DNA of 64,000 nucleotides. Source: Arthrobotrys musiformis. Lineage: Eukaryota > Ascomycota > Orbiliomycetes > Orbiliales > Orbiliaceae. The notes under the pieces were generated by a model that was given only the letters and a program-made list of their open reading frames with translations, was not told the origin of the DNA and searched no databases. The position numbers and the translations under genes are program-made. Location: NCBI GenBank assembly GCA_036971715.1, contig JAVHJL010000008.1, positions 1,798,001-1,862,000 on the forward strand, in the 5' to 3' direction. Below are positions 11,140-23,332 of the stretch, in pieces (the stretch's first letter is position 1; each line of letters opens with the position of its first letter).

Positions 11140-13866
11140 ATGGAACACAGTCAGGATCCATGGGATCCAACGGGAAACAATCCCCAACAGTATGTTTCGA
11201 ATCAGCCAACAGCAACAACGCAAGCTTCAGGTGCACCACAGACGCCGACTCGAGCAACAAGACCTACATATACCCCTTCCACATCTACTTCTTCGACCCC
11301 TCAATACCATGCTGGAGGCAGTGGAGATCAGTCTCATCTACCAAGAATCAATAGGCGACCGGTTGGGGCTTCGAAAACACCGTCAGAATCAAGTAATTCG
11401 CCGACTGGTACTGCAGAAACGGGAACAGGAACAACGGATTCGTTCATAGGTGGACGCGCGGGGACTCCACAGGACGAAGAACATTACGAAGGATATTACG
11501 ATTTCCCAGGCCATTTTGGTCCAGATTTCCAACCGGCCGGCGCATTATCACCTGGCCAGCTGGCTGGACCTATCAGAATTTCGTCCCCATCGTTTGATGC
11601 AGCGGGAAACCCGCAACCGCCTAATGAGAGAGATCCGGAGGCTGGAAGAACTTCGATAGCGGCTATCGCTGCTGGTGTTATTGGAGCTGGAGCTGCGATG
11701 CAAGGTAATATCACGCCGCATCCTTCCGGCCAACCTTCATTCCTGCAACCAGGGCACGGGGACCACGATGTTATTCGAAAACCAACCATGGCTAGGAGGC
11801 TATTCGATCGTGGAAGCTCAACATTACAAAGGATGAAAACTGGAGCGAATAGAAAATCAAACCCTGGAGGCGATGGCGCCTATGCAAAACTTCAGGATCA
11901 AGAGGAGGAAGAAGATTCCGCTTATAGCGGTACAGGGTGTAGGTCACCGCTCGTATTGTGAAGCACGATATTACCTACTAACTATTTTTTGTAGTTGATG
12001 TTTCCTCGTACGATAGCTTCCCACTATATAACGACGACAAAGGGTCCGCGACGTCATATGGAAGCCGAGGGATCGAGCTTCGTGGTCTCAAACAACAGGG
12101 CAGCGCAATAGATTTGAGTACGTAATTCATATCGGAGAGTTTTTGGGCAGGAGCTAATAGCGTTTACAGGCGATCATGAGAGGTCTTATGCAATTAGAAG
12201 TGGTGGGACGTTCTACGGACAGGAGCTCGCCATCCCAGTCGATCTTGACCCCCCAAACTGGCGACCGTGGGAAATGGATTGGCCGTATCTCACTTTCTTG
12301 AACCTCTTAAGTTTTGGTCTTGCAGGTGTTACCGAATATCTCATTCAACTATCAGACTCCATCGGTGAAAGGGGATTGATCCAGTACAAAACGGCTCGGG
12401 AGGTTCCTATCGACGAATGGATAGCCTGGAAATATGTTCCAACCATCGTGGGTGTGATCTTCGGCGTTTTATGGCAAGTTACGGATACCGAAGTAAAACG
12501 GAACGAACCATACTACCAGATGTCGAGGCCGACAGGGGCTATCGCCAAAAATTCCCTGAACGTTGACTACTTCGAATTCCTTAGCTTCTTGACGCCCTTT
12601 CAAGGGATAAAATACCGACAGTGGGCGGTGACATGCAGTGCTATCTGCTATTTCATCTCTTACGCTATCGTTCCTAATTTGCTAGGAGCTTTACTCGATA
12701 CTGAGGATCTCAGCCCGGAAGAAAAAGCGAATGGCAACGAGAAATATCTACGAGTTGACTCTAGATACGCTAGACCTCTAGAAGCAATGTTCCTTGTCGT
12801 CGCCATCGCCGGGGTCACTCTACAGGTTCTCCTCATGCGCCGAAAAAGCGGCCTTGTGGGTGATGTTTCTGGTATTGCTGGTATTGCGGCCATGGCCAAC
12901 AAATCACACATCCTCATGGACTTCAAGGGCCTTGACGAGGCCGACGAAAGACAGATCCATGAACACCTTGCGAAACGAAGGTACCGACTTCACAAGATGT
13001 CTCTGTATCTTGGCGCCGATGTCGCTATGGCCGATCGCCCAGAATTCCACGAGTCAAAGAGGAAAAAGATTAAGAAGGAATCTCCAAACCATCCGATCTT
13101 CACGTATCTCACCGCAATCCCATTCGCAGCTTTCCTCATTGGCGTGTTAGCTATCATGCCAATTCTCTCCTTTACCGACAACGGCAAACACTTTATCGAC
13201 AAAGTTCCGTTCACCGCTACCTTCCTGGGTATTCTTATTAAATCTATTTGGGAAGTTCTAGACAAGCAACTTCGTATCATCCAGCCCTTCCGCACGCTTA
13301 GCATTGGTAACGCTATGCCAAATGTTCTTACTCTCGACTACACAGGTACTATCCCCGGATGGGTTACGATTAAAGCAATAAAAAACCGCCACTGGCTCCT
13401 TGCTCTTGTGACATTCAACTCCGTGCTCATCGAAATCTTGACAGTTACGATGGGTTCTTTCCTCAATCGTTCCGCTGATGATGAAGAAACCATAACCTCT
13501 ATCAGAGTATCCTTTGCTCTAGCGAACGTTATCTGTACCGGTTTACTTGCAACTCTATTCCTTGTCATCAAGCGCCGCAAAAATCCTTTCCTTCCTCGAC
13601 AACCTGGTACCATCGCTTCCGTTCTTACTTTCATCCATCAAAGTAAGATGGTTACAGATTTCGAATCCATGGAACAATGGCCAACGTGGAAGAGGGAAGC
13701 TAAGCTCATGGAGATCAACAAACGGTATGCCTTTGGTTGGTTCAGTGGAAGAGATAAACAAATTCACTTGGGTGTCGATCAATGCCCGATCAGCAGTAGT
13801 TACGAGTACGGAAAAGACTATAAACAAGGTGTGGTCGCCACTGTTGGGGACTACGAGTACTACTAA
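11140..13866 (+). CDS. DUF3433-domain multi-pass membrane protein
   Basis: Three exons. Exon 1 runs from 11140 to about 11928-11938; two donors, GTACAG and GTAGGT, both keep the frame. Exon 2 is 11995-12117 and exon 3 is 12170-13866. Branch sites CTACTAACT and GCTAAT precede acceptors TTTGTAG and TTTACAG. The product is about 870 aa. The first ~300 residues are disordered and rich in Ser, Thr, Pro and Gln, probably cytosolic. Exon 3 holds several hydrophobic helices in two related blocks. Each has the layout 'PY/QPF ... LS ... LDYxxxxP ... K.R.W' followed by membrane helices (around residues 400-480 and 630-720), which is the duplicated DUF3433 arrangement. Family knowledge: DUF3433 proteins are fungal membrane proteins of unclear function. 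The location is probably endomembrane or plasma membrane. There is no signal peptide; the first transmembrane segment would act as anchor. Confidence 0.85.
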
Positions 13867-14900
13867 ATTCCTTTTGCATGTTCTATGCATATACCATTTT
13901 CTTGATTTTCTTCCTTCTTTCCTTATTTTCTTTGAATGTGGGACTTATGGGTTCATGGTTTTACGAGGCATCATTCATTGCATTACTTTATATCTTCCAT
14001 CTTTCCTTAATCTCTATTTCCTTTTCATTACCTTATTCCCTTCCCCCTTCCTTCAAAATTTATGGAACTAGGCCAGTATTCGGGCCAAAGATATCAGTGC
14101 ATCTCGGTCGTTTTCTTTGATTAGCGCTGCACTAAGGTAATCAGCGCGGATGGTTAAATTTTTCAGCATAATTGGGGCTGAGGAGTTTTGTTTCACTGTT
14201 TTTTGACGCTTCCTTTACTTCTAGCTTCTCCACATTTCCTTTCTTTTCTTTCCACACGCTTTCTTTTCATTTGGCGTTATACCTTTACAAACTCACCGTA
14301 ATGATGTCTGATTCGATGGCGTTCTGTACACAAAAAAAATCGAGATGATCAAATGTTTTGATGGACGCGGGCGGAGCTTAGCACATAAAAAAACAGAGAT
14401 AGACAGGATCTATAGAAGTCAATGCAAGGATTAAGATTAACCGTTCTAATTCTTTTTTTCTCTTTATTATTTATTTTTCTGGCGTGAAACGAAAAGTTTT
14501 CATTCCTCGACCTTCGAAAATTTTGCATTGAATTAATACGAAGGCGCGGCGGTGGATCTGGATGTGGTTGGCCAGAACGTTTGTTTGATCACGATGAGTA
14601 AACGTGCCTTGCATGCGTTCCGGCATACATCAATCTTATCTTAGGTGCATGGAGAGACTGTGCTTTGCCGTTTGCAAAGCACGTTCGAAATGCCGGTGCA
14701 TTGAGCAGTTGAGAGACCGCCTCGATTTGAACGGAATTAATTGGAAGTGGTTACACAAAGCGCCCTGAGGTTTTGGGTGAACTCGTGGCCCACGTGGCGA
14801 CACATGTGGTGTATATGTTTCCGTAGGATTATATAGTGTGCATACACATACTTTAATCCAACAATTCTTCTGTCATTTATGGCACTAGACCTATTAATAT
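13867..14900. other. Convergent intergenic region, 1.0 kb
   Basis: Shared 3' space between the DUF3433 gene (+) and the secreted protein gene (-). 13900-14060 is strikingly T/C-rich on the plus strand, probably the 3' UTR. 14330-14480 contains A and T homopolymer runs. The frame 13878-14120 follows composition and is not called. Confidence 0.5.
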
Positions 14901-16118
14901 TTAAAAGGGAGGCCACACAGCGAAGAACCGTATCTCTTTCAAGAATCTCGGCAAGCACGGGTAATCAGCCAAAGGACGAGTGGTCTTGCCGTACAACAAA
15001 GAAGTTGAGCATATTGCGAACCTTCCGAACTCGCCGTTTTCGCATTTAATCTCTCCACTGAGCTCCTCGATGTGGCAAGTCAACAGTAGGTTTGATGAAG
15101 GGGGTTTGATTGAGAATATATCCCCCGCGACTGAAGGGGGTCCACCTGGTGTCAAAAGATATATACTCCTCGTCCCATCGGATAGAGCGCCTGAAGGCGT
15201 GATCGTAAAGATAGTGGGAGGGCGTGCTGGGTTACTAGCTGTTGTAAAATCGAGCTGGGTGCCGTCGTTTGGAGTGGGAGGGACGAAGATGTAAACCCCG
15301 TTTGGAAATGAATTTGTGTTAGCCGATATCCTAATCGCAAAACCCGTGGCGACGGTTTCGATAGTTGAGGTTTGGGTGATGGTTGTGGTGGTTGTAAGAG
15401 TCGGGATTGTAATATATATCGTACTCGTGAGGACTCTTATGGGTGATTCGACAGTAATTACGGTATGCGTAGCGCCGATGCAGGAGCAAGCGCTTGAATA
15501 CCGGATTGAGCCGGAGCAAGGGCTCGCATAGGCTGGGATCGAAGTCGCGGTGTTTGTTACGGGTTCATCCCGCTTTTCAAAGGTTTGGCTGCCGCCTGAG
15601 TCAGGGAGGATTGTGGTCGTGGCGGTTGTTAAAGTGGTCGTAATTGTTTCTGTTAGGACTTCAGTGTAGTCATAGACCGTGGTTTCCCACTCAAACCAGG
15701 AGGTGCTATTCGTGATAAATATAGGTTAGCGAATATAATATTGATCAATAGGAGCAGATTCGTGAAAATGGCGGAGCAATAGCTTCGCCACCCAATGGAA
15801 ATTCAATAAACTGAAGGCTTGAGGCACTGTAGCATACGATATTGGTGGAGTGACAATAGTAGCAAAATATGAATTACAGTCTGCGGTGCCAAGGCGAGTC
15901 GGAAAATTGGTCGCTCGAATAGCTATATTGCATTTGTAGAGTCGAGGTTAGAATCATACGAACGCAGTAGGTCTAGATATTGAAATAGGAATATAATCAA
16001 GCTGAGGGCTTTGGGGCGTACCCCGGAGACAATTATCTTCAATGCATTTCGTCGAGGTAGCCGACCGCACGGGCAATGCAAGAAAGATGGTGAGGAATAG
16101 ACTCGCTGTCAACTTCAT
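14901..16118 (-). CDS. Secreted Cys-rich protein of the CLR/FPTR family, 328 aa
   Basis: Hand-built three-exon model: 16118-16022, 15922-15838, 15705-14901 (97+85+805 nt, phases close exactly, no stop). Donors are GTACGC and GTATGC; branch sites TTCTAACC and CGCTAACC; acceptors AATATAG and ACGAATAG. The protein starts with a signal peptide (MKLTASLFLTIFLALPVRSA). A compact N-terminal motif follows, with Cys-x4-NCLR, then ATNFPTR and a DC pair. After it come a Thr-rich linker, a Cys-x-Cys segment (SACSCIG), another Thr-rich stretch, and a C-terminal globular part with Cys near 'LLTCHIEEL' and 'KCENGEFG' and two more. From memory, the C-terminal part resembles fungal DUF7908-type secreted proteins of unknown function. 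No GPI signal or catalytic residues are seen. Probably extracellular, in wall or matrix. The small first exons make this gene easy to miss. Confidence 0.75.
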
Positions 16119-16893
16119 GGTGCAGTGCACGGCTCCGATGGGTCGAAAAGCAACACGAGGCGCGGACGGTTGACTGTTGTATTTTGCCGCCTACAACCTG
16201 TATGAGAAGGAATATAGTTAATCCGACGTTTATGGGGGGAAATCAAGGGTGTATAAGTACTTAGACATCTTCAAGAGGCTACTTGTCACAGATTCACTCG
16301 GCCTCCCTGCACATCGAGACCTCCCGTGCCGTCCCTGACCATAGATGAACGGCTGAACAATTGTGCACGTTGCAATTGTAAACCTGCATGTAGTACAAAC
16401 GCTGGATTGGTTCAATAGAACGCCACAAATATTCCGGAAATGTAGTTTTAGCGAGAAGGGCCTTGGCAGCCGTCATATTTCATCAAGGATCGCTGTTTGA
16501 GGATGTTTCTACATGGGAGGTACTTGGGTTAGTGATTAAAGATTTGTACCACGATTATTGATTCCACTGATATCCATGCGTAAGGACTATACATGTATCC
16601 GGAAAGTGTGTTTGTACTGAGATCGTTGTGATGAAAAATATATTGAGAATCATAATGCCCGGCATGTTAGGGGAGCGGGATTAAAAATAATAAGGTTAAA
16701 GGATACGGACTGTGAAAACAGGAGCTTGTTTGAACAAAACAAAGAAACAGATTAAATCGTAATGTTTGCGGTTGTCGGAGTAGTTTTTGATCAAATGCGG
16801 TACTAGTTAGATTAAAAAGAAAATTAGGAAACTTCGGCGGAAAATATATCCAAGACCCTGAGCCTGTCAAAGAAAGACTTACTGACGGTAGGT
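16119..16893. other. Intergenic, 775 bp
   Basis: Promoter side of the secreted protein gene and 3' side of the zinc-finger gene. Short opposite-strand frames at 16230-16476 are unsupported. AT-rich near 16600-16830. Confidence 0.5.
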
Positions 16894-18603
16894 TTAACCC
16901 CTCTTTGGGCGGCCGCGACCGGCTTTCGCCTTGACAGCCGGGGCTTCTTTCTCACCAGCTTCATCCTTGCCAGAGATAGTGGCCTTGCTAACGCGACCCT
17001 TTTTCTTTGGTGGCTCCTCAGGAGCCGCTTCGGCTGGTGGCGCGGCTTCCTCGGGCTCGCTTTTCTTCGATGCAGCACGTCCTCGTTTGGTGGCAGGAGC
17101 TTCCTCAACTTTGGCTTCCTTGGCTTTAGCGCTCTTTCCACCTCTCTTTTTTGGGGCGTCTTCAACAGCGGATGCCTCAGGTAGAACATCATTGGCGGCG
17201 GCTTCGCCAGCCGCCTCCTCCGCAGGTTTTTCGTTCTTCCTTGACCTCTTGGAACTACGGACGGCCGGCTTGCCGATTGCTATTTCGGCGAGAGTGTCGT
17301 CGGCGGTGGGTTCTTCGGCGACAGCTTCGGGTTCTTCCAAAACTTTGGCCTTTTTGCTGGCACGCCCCTTCTTGGCTGGCGAGACTGGAGCGGCTGGCGC
17401 GGGCTCTTCGCTGACCTTTTCTTCGTCTTCATCCTCAGATTTGCGCTTTCGGGAGGTGGTCTTCTTAGTGCCAGAGTCCTTGCCCTTGGCCTTCTCCTCT
17501 TTTTCAGAGGCTTTCTTAACTGGACCGGTTTTCTTCCCTTTTTTAGTGGTAGGGACCACGGCTTCTGGCTCTTCGGGTTCGGCGGCGGCAGCAGCGGCCT
17601 TCCTTCCCCGTTTCTTTGGGAGAGGAACCCCCCCTTGTTCCTCTTCTTCTTCTTCTTCAGCTTTCTGTTCTACCTCTTGCTCTTCTTCTTCTTTATCCTC
17701 TTCTTCATCAGCATCTGCAGCTTTCCGCTTTCTTGAAGCGGTGGCCTTCTTCCCTTTAGCAGGCGCTTTTTCCTTCTTGGCGCCGGCCTTTTTCTTTGGA
17801 GCCCTTCGTAGATATTCGGATTAGGCATGGATTGGGCATTGATGAAGTGAAAGAACAATAGACTTACTCCTCTTCAGAAGCCTCCTGCTCTTCTTCGGAT
17901 TGATCATCCTTCTTCTTCTTGCTAACACGTTTGGTCATACCACGGGCACCAGGAACATTCATTTCCTTGTCCTGAATTGGTAAAGATGTTTAGTCCATGT
18001 CCTAAGGCTCGCGGCCCGAAGGCTCCCAAGAAGATGCTACAAACCCCTTTCCAGATTTCATCTGGGACGTGTCCGTCCTGAAGACTCTTCAAGACCAATT
18101 CCTTGTCATCCTCAGGCAACTCTTCATAGCCATCGAGGCTGGTGATATCTTCACTGATATCCTTCCAGACATTGGCAATGACGGCTGGAGTGACACAACC
18201 CCTAATTTTCACCAAATATTAGAACTAAGATTTTCAAAAGAGGGGGGAATAAAAGAGGGAGGAATAAAAGTTCATAGTCTCCTAGAGTGGCAGGGAGAAG
18301 GTATTTGGATATAAGGATCAAGATTAGCTTACCAATGTCTGTACTGATAGCTTTTGAAGGGACCGGCTTCTATCCAGGTTCCAAGTCTAAGCTCGCCTTT
18401 GATGATTTTGCCACCGGTCTTGACGCAAACACTTCCTTTGCATCCAGCTCTGCCAGTAGTGGCGATTTCTATAGTCAATAGGTTCTTGAGTTAGGGTATG
18501 TAGCTAACTTTTTTTTTTGTGGTGAAAAGGCCGAGGCCTGAGTTGCCCTGAGCGGAGAATCTAGGGAGTGATATCATTGCAACTTACCAACGCGATACGG
18601 CAT
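16894..18603 (-). CDS. PARP-type zinc-finger nuclear protein with basic-acidic tail
   Basis: Five exons: 18603-18588 (only 16 nt), 18468-18333, 18201-18045, 17971-17868, 17803-16894. The total is 440 aa and all phases close. The N-terminal 55 residues form a PARP-type zinc finger: ligands C15, C20, H50 and C53 in GRAGCKGSVC ... RHWGC, with the family's K-G-E-L-R-L-G strand between. Helices follow to residue ~95, including DGYEELPEDD. The remaining ~330 residues are low complexity: Lys/Arg clusters (KKRGRK, KKKGR, SRKRK) alternate with Glu/Ala runs. The end is RGRPKRG, the core of an AT-hook. Family knowledge: PARP-type fingers recognise DNA nicks and breaks. No ADP-ribosyltransferase domain is present. 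Inference: a nuclear DNA-damage or chromatin-binding protein, as in other filamentous fungi that carry a stand-alone finger. The start is fixed by the tiny first exon MPYRV. Confidence 0.87.
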
Positions 18604-20502
18604 CTCGTCGAGCTTTTGTAGTTTTTTCCTTTGAAGGGAAAAAGAAAAAAAGAGAAGAGGGAGGGAGAAGTGATGATAGAGCTTCAGATTCACAATGATG
18701 CAGTCAGCTTTAGGAATACCTTGATGCAGTTTTTGATAGGGAAAAATAAAAAGGTTGAAGAGAACCCGATGATGAAAGGGGTGGAATGATAACGGAGATT
18801 GCATCAACTGCCAACTCACAACCTCGCCTCACGTTGCTCAAAAATACTCACATTGAAGATTGAAAAAAAGTATCAAGGAATCACGGCTGTAAAGAGTTAG
18901 CAGGTACAGAATACCTAAGATGGTGATGGATTAGAGGGTGAAGTGAAAAGTCGATGAAGGGGTTGGTTTATGTTATGAAAGGTGGTCGATGGGAGAGGAA
19001 AGAGAAAGAGGGAGAACTGTTGGCTGCTGTGACGCGTTTGAATTTTTTCTTGGAAGCCCGCTGAACCAAAACCACATGAACAACACACCGCCATGCCACC
19101 TCTGATTTATACCACCCGCGAAAATTACATTATTTGAATTGAATAACTTTAAAATTTATATCGTAAAATGCTCAAGATCCGTATTTTTCATCGGGTTATA
19201 TTTTTAAGATTTTTAGAGTGTCCTCGAGCTTAGGACGTGGAGAGAGTCGAGTCGTTCTAAAATCTAACAGGCGGCCCAAAATCCGGTCTCCGAAGCGATA
19301 ACATACTGATCCGACTATGGCACCAAACAAAAGAAAGAAAAAAAAAAATGGAAACAAATAAGTAAACTACGGGATGTGAAATGTATTTTGCCTTCTGGTG
19401 TATTCAGAATATTTGGTGCCGTTGTATGCTGAAAGAAACTAGTCTCGAGGCTAGAAAGAAACCTAGAAGTCGGTACAGATCTATTGTTTCGAGATCTCGT
19501 CGTCAGACCCCTCAACTTCGTTGGTATCATGGTGTATATACATATATACAAATGCCTACACCAGGTTGGTAGTTCCTAACACTCGGTGCCCGAGTTTCTA
19601 TTGTGACTCCGAGGCTGAAACTTCTAATTAAATATAATTCCGATTGAAATATTTCAATTTTGATTTTAGGCCCTCAGACCCAATTGATTACAACATCGAT
19701 ATCGAGATATCGCTCTATGCGCATACGTTAATTTTATCAACGACGGAGCAAGATTGAACATAATCCCTTTTTGGTTTCTCTTAATTCATTTTGTTACTCG
19801 GGTAGTGCAATGTCTATCGAGTGTCGCATTAGTTTGTCTCGTACCAACTATACGTTATCCCGTCTATATATACATGAGTTTTACTGAATCGAGATTTTTC
19901 ATTTTATGACCGGTAGTCTCTTATATGGTTTCAATTGCCCTATAAATTGTGACATCATGATATAACTTTAAGGTTTCCATTTAAGCCTTCACCGAAACCA
20001 AAATACAAAACACACGGAGAAAGGTCATGCTATAGTAATACAATGAAACTTTAATCTTATGTTGGGGTTCGCCTTGGACTCATGAGAATTTTTATGGATA
20101 TCACCTATATCTGCGCACGTGTACTGATCGGCTCCCCTGATCGTAATGACGACCAGTTGATCAGAATCATAAAGTCTTCATTTATCACCATATACGGCCA
20201 CATATCCCCCACCCCGAAAGTGGCCCATAAATGCAACTACAGCTGTATTTACCCTCCTACCTTTTCCTCCGACCTTCTTCTCCTCCTTTTCTTCTCCTCC
20301 TTTCTTCTCCCAACGTCTCTAACCCGCATATTCTCTCCAGTACTTGCTATTAAGCCAGTGTATCAGTACTGTGTTACCTTTAGGATCTATCCTTCGGCTG
20401 CAGAGTTATCCCGACTTCAATATTCTTATAGACCAACTATAGTTCTATAACAAGTTCCCTCTACATAGATCCCTTTGGCTGCTTAAAGCGCCCTCCTCAA
20501 AT
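18604..20502. other. Divergent intergenic region, 1.9 kb
   Basis: Between the start of the zinc-finger gene (-) and the start of the Kre9/KNH gene (+). 18640-19030 is purine-rich on the plus strand, so CT-rich in the sense of the zinc-finger gene promoter. 19140-20050 is AT-rich. No gene or RNA recognised; the frame 20082-20450 is composition-driven. Confidence 0.5.
20251..20311 (+). promoter_or_regulatory. CT-rich promoter tract of Kre9/KNH gene
   Basis: Sixty bases almost wholly C and T, about 190-250 bp before the ATG at 20503. Fungal promoters often have such tracts just upstream of the transcription start. Role inferred. Confidence 0.4.
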
Positions 20503-21464
20503 ATGAATCTCACTACCCTCCTTCTGGCTTTGTTCTCTCTCCTGGTTAGCCCTTCCTTTGTGTTCGCAAATCACGAAAGTAACACTTTCACCGCTCCCCT
20601 GGCTGGTGATTTAGTTACTGCCGGATTTCCCTTCCAAGTCCGCTGGATTAATCTCGATGGTGGTATTGTCAACTTGATCCTCGTCCGCGGTACTCCGAAC
20701 AGCCTTAGGACAATCGGTGCTCTAGCTGGTATGTTAGAACTATACACAAGCCGCCCCGTCCATGTTCTCTAGATATGACGGTCTAACCTATATCCACCCT
20801 GTTAGCTGGAATCCCAAACACCGGTGTTTTCAATTGGAATGTTCCTTATAACCTGGAAACTGGCACCGACTATGCCATTGAAATCCAGTATGGTGCTGAA
20901 AAGAACTTCACTCCAATGTTCACCGTGGTCAGTCCGGGGCCTGGCACCCTGACTACATCCACCAGACCAAAAGGCCCTGTTACGCCTCCTACCGTTCTCG
21001 TTGAAAAGACCACCCAGACTGGAGCAGTTCTGACCGAGTCTTATCCAATCTATCCGGCTTCACCTCAACCAGCTTATCCAGTTTCGGCCCAAGCAGCTCA
21101 AACTTCTCTCCAAACCATTATCGCTACTTCTGCAACAACTTTGGTTTTTCCAACACCGGCTGAAGAGGATTTGCCCCCAGAAAAACCAAAGGCAGTCCCG
21201 GAAGTTACCCCTCCCAGCTTTTCTGGTGGAAAGATCATTACTTTGGACCCAACCCCAAAGCCACAATACTCTTCAACTACGGTCACTTATCCGTGGACTA
21301 TTTCGACAAGTTTGAACGGCAGCATGCCCGCATACACCTTTAACAGGACCAGGACTACCAGTACTTGGATTACCCCCACCGCAGGAAGCATTTCAAACAA
21401 TATCTCCGCCGGTATCCCAATTTGCCTAGCCCTGCTCCTTGCTGGCCTCATTATTACTCTCTGA
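20503..21464 (+). CDS. GPI-anchored Ser/Thr-rich protein, Kre9/KNH family
   Basis: Two exons, 20503-20728 and 20806-21464 (donor GTATGT, branch GTCTAACC, acceptor GTTAG), 294 aa. It begins with a signal peptide ending near VFAN. The Kre9/KNH-type beta-sandwich domain follows (residues ~25-110), recognisable from 'FTAPLAGDLVTAGFPFQVRW ', then 'GVFNWNVP' and 'DYAIEIQYG'. The rest is a Ser/Thr/Pro-rich O-glycosylation stalk. It ends in a hydrophobic segment preceded by small residues (SNNISAGIPICLALLLAGLIITL), which fits GPI attachment. Family knowledge: these proteins sit in the wall or plasma membrane and are linked to beta-1,6-glucan assembly in yeast; filamentous members are mostly uncharacterised. 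Intron position after residue 75, inside the domain, is supported by phase and by domain continuity. Confidence 0.87.
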
Positions 21465-22098
21465 TCCGAACAAAGGGGAATAGCTCAGTTTTGGTACTTT
21501 TTCTCCTACACGAGTTGTTATGTGGTAGTTACCATTCCGGTCGAGCCAGGTTTGCTCATTGTTTTTTTCTTTTTCTATTGGTGTCTCCGTTTTATATGTA
21601 TGGTCGGCGTATACCATACATAAATGTATTCTATTCGAGAATCCTGGAAAACCTCTGGTAGGTGGATCATTACTTGCTTGGATTTGATAGTTCAGTGAGA
21701 GGTTACCGGGGGCATCAGGTTTTTGTTTTCCCTTTATAAGGTGTTAATTAATGGGCTCAATTAATACCACAGTGGGTTTAACTAGGGATAATCAGCATTG
21801 GAAACTTTCACAGTTTATATTCACAAAAAAAATCGCTTCTCATTCATGAATTTAATTGGCGTCGGTTCACTAAAATTCAGAGCATTCGAGGAGGGCAACT
21901 GACCGGAGACAACGCGTAAAATACAACACCTCGCTTCCGCAAGAACTTCCAGCCAGTGACTCCCACGATCCTGACTAATTGTGCCCCTGCTTAGATACCT
22001 CGGGGATCTTGTAGGCTTCCAAATATTCAGATTCCATACTTTTGGGCTCCTACATATCAAAACTACTAGGAAAGGGCTCTGAGAGACAGGCGAAGCTA
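21465..22098. other. Intergenic, 634 bp
   Basis: 3' region of the Kre9/KNH gene and promoter of the aldo-keto reductase. The minus frame 21821-22174 overlaps the start of the reductase and has no domain. No other feature. Confidence 0.5.
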
Positions 22099-23332
22099 AT
22101 GGCAGAGAACATGTCGGCGGTCCTGAGCATTGCGCGCCGGCTTCCACTAAACGGCGGCAAAGGGTCGATACCACAGCTCGGATATGGTGTGCGTGCCGCC
22201 TTTACATCTACAAATGCATGAAAGTTGAATTCACTAATCCCATCTTACTGATATCAAGGTCTATCAATGGTATTCCCCCACCTAAATCCCCCCGTTTGAG
22301 AATGCATTCCTAACGACTAGGGCCAATGTGAAAGCCCCGCTGCCAAAACCACCGCCACCACACTCCACGCCCTACAAACTGGGTACCGCCATATCGACAC
22401 CGCAGGTGTTTACCGTAATGAACACGCCGTCATAGCGGCTACTACCCAGTTCCTAACACTGAATCCTTCGATCCCACGGTCTTCGTTGTTCATATCTACT
22501 AAATTCGCCCCTCATCTGAAGGGTTACAGAGCCGCGACGAATGCTATCGCTCAGAGTCTTTCGCATTTTAGGAATCCGTTGGCGTTGGGTGATCCTAGAT
22601 TAGAGCTCCCTGCTACGCGACCGAATGGTGTGGATTCTAGCGGTTGGCCGAAGGATCCGGAGTTTGGTGTTAATCGAACGGAGGATGATGGGCTTGGGTA
22701 TATTGATTTATATCTCATCCATGCGCCGTCGGGGACACTTGAAGAACGCAACGGCGCTTGGAGGGCGATGGTGGAGGCTCAGCAACGAGGGGAGATAAAG
22801 CATTTGGGGGTGAGTAACTACGGCGTTAGGCATTTACGTGAATTGGTGGAGTTTATAGCTCAAGAGGAGAGGGAGGGGAGGCCGGGAGGGAAGATTGAGG
22901 TTTGGCAGGGGGAGATACATCCTTGGTTGAGTCGGCATGACGTTAGGGACTTTTGTGAGGAGTTTGGTATTGTGATTCAGGCGTATAGTCCGCTTGTAAG
23001 GGGACAAAAGTGGGGGGATCCGTTATTGAAAGATATTGTCGAGAGGACGGGGAAGACGGAGGCGCAGATTTTAGTCAGGTGGAGTCTGCAAATGGTATGG
23101 AATCAATTGCTTTGTTTTTCGTGTCGTGAAGGACAATTTTTAGGCCTGTTGGGGCTAATTTTTGATTTATACATAGGGGTTTGTGCCTTTGCCCAAGTCA
23201 GAGAAAGAGGAGAGGATAACAGAGAATGCAGAAGTTTTCGACTTCGAATTGACGGAGGAGGAAGTAAAACGGTTGGATACTGGGAAATATGAGCCCTGCA
23301 CTCATTGGGATCCCACGGTTTGGACACATTGA
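22099..23332 (+). CDS. Aldo-keto reductase
   Basis: Four exons: 22099-22188, 22259-22269 (11-nt microexon), 22335-23094, 23177-23332, giving 338 aa. The microexon encodes VYQ plus two bases. It restores the family spacing of 21 residues between the GYG strand and the RHID motif; skipping it would break the frame. Catalytic tetrad D55, Y60, K90 and H163 is intact (RHIDTAGVY, STKF, LIHAPSG). The cofactor-binding motif near the C-terminus is GFVPLPKS. Family knowledge: cytosolic NADPH-dependent reduction of aldehydes and ketones. There is a longer insertion at residues 115-150 than in short AKRs. The third intron, 23095-23176, has acceptor ATACATAG. Substrate cannot be told from sequence. The gene ends tail-to-tail with the PI-PLC-like gene, 223 bp apart. 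Confidence 0.88.

Noticed and set aside
16931..17824. Long plus-strand Ser/Ala/Phe-rich frame of 297 codons
   Set aside because: Antisense shadow of the Lys/Glu/Ala-rich tail of the PARP-finger gene, whose splice structure is well supported.
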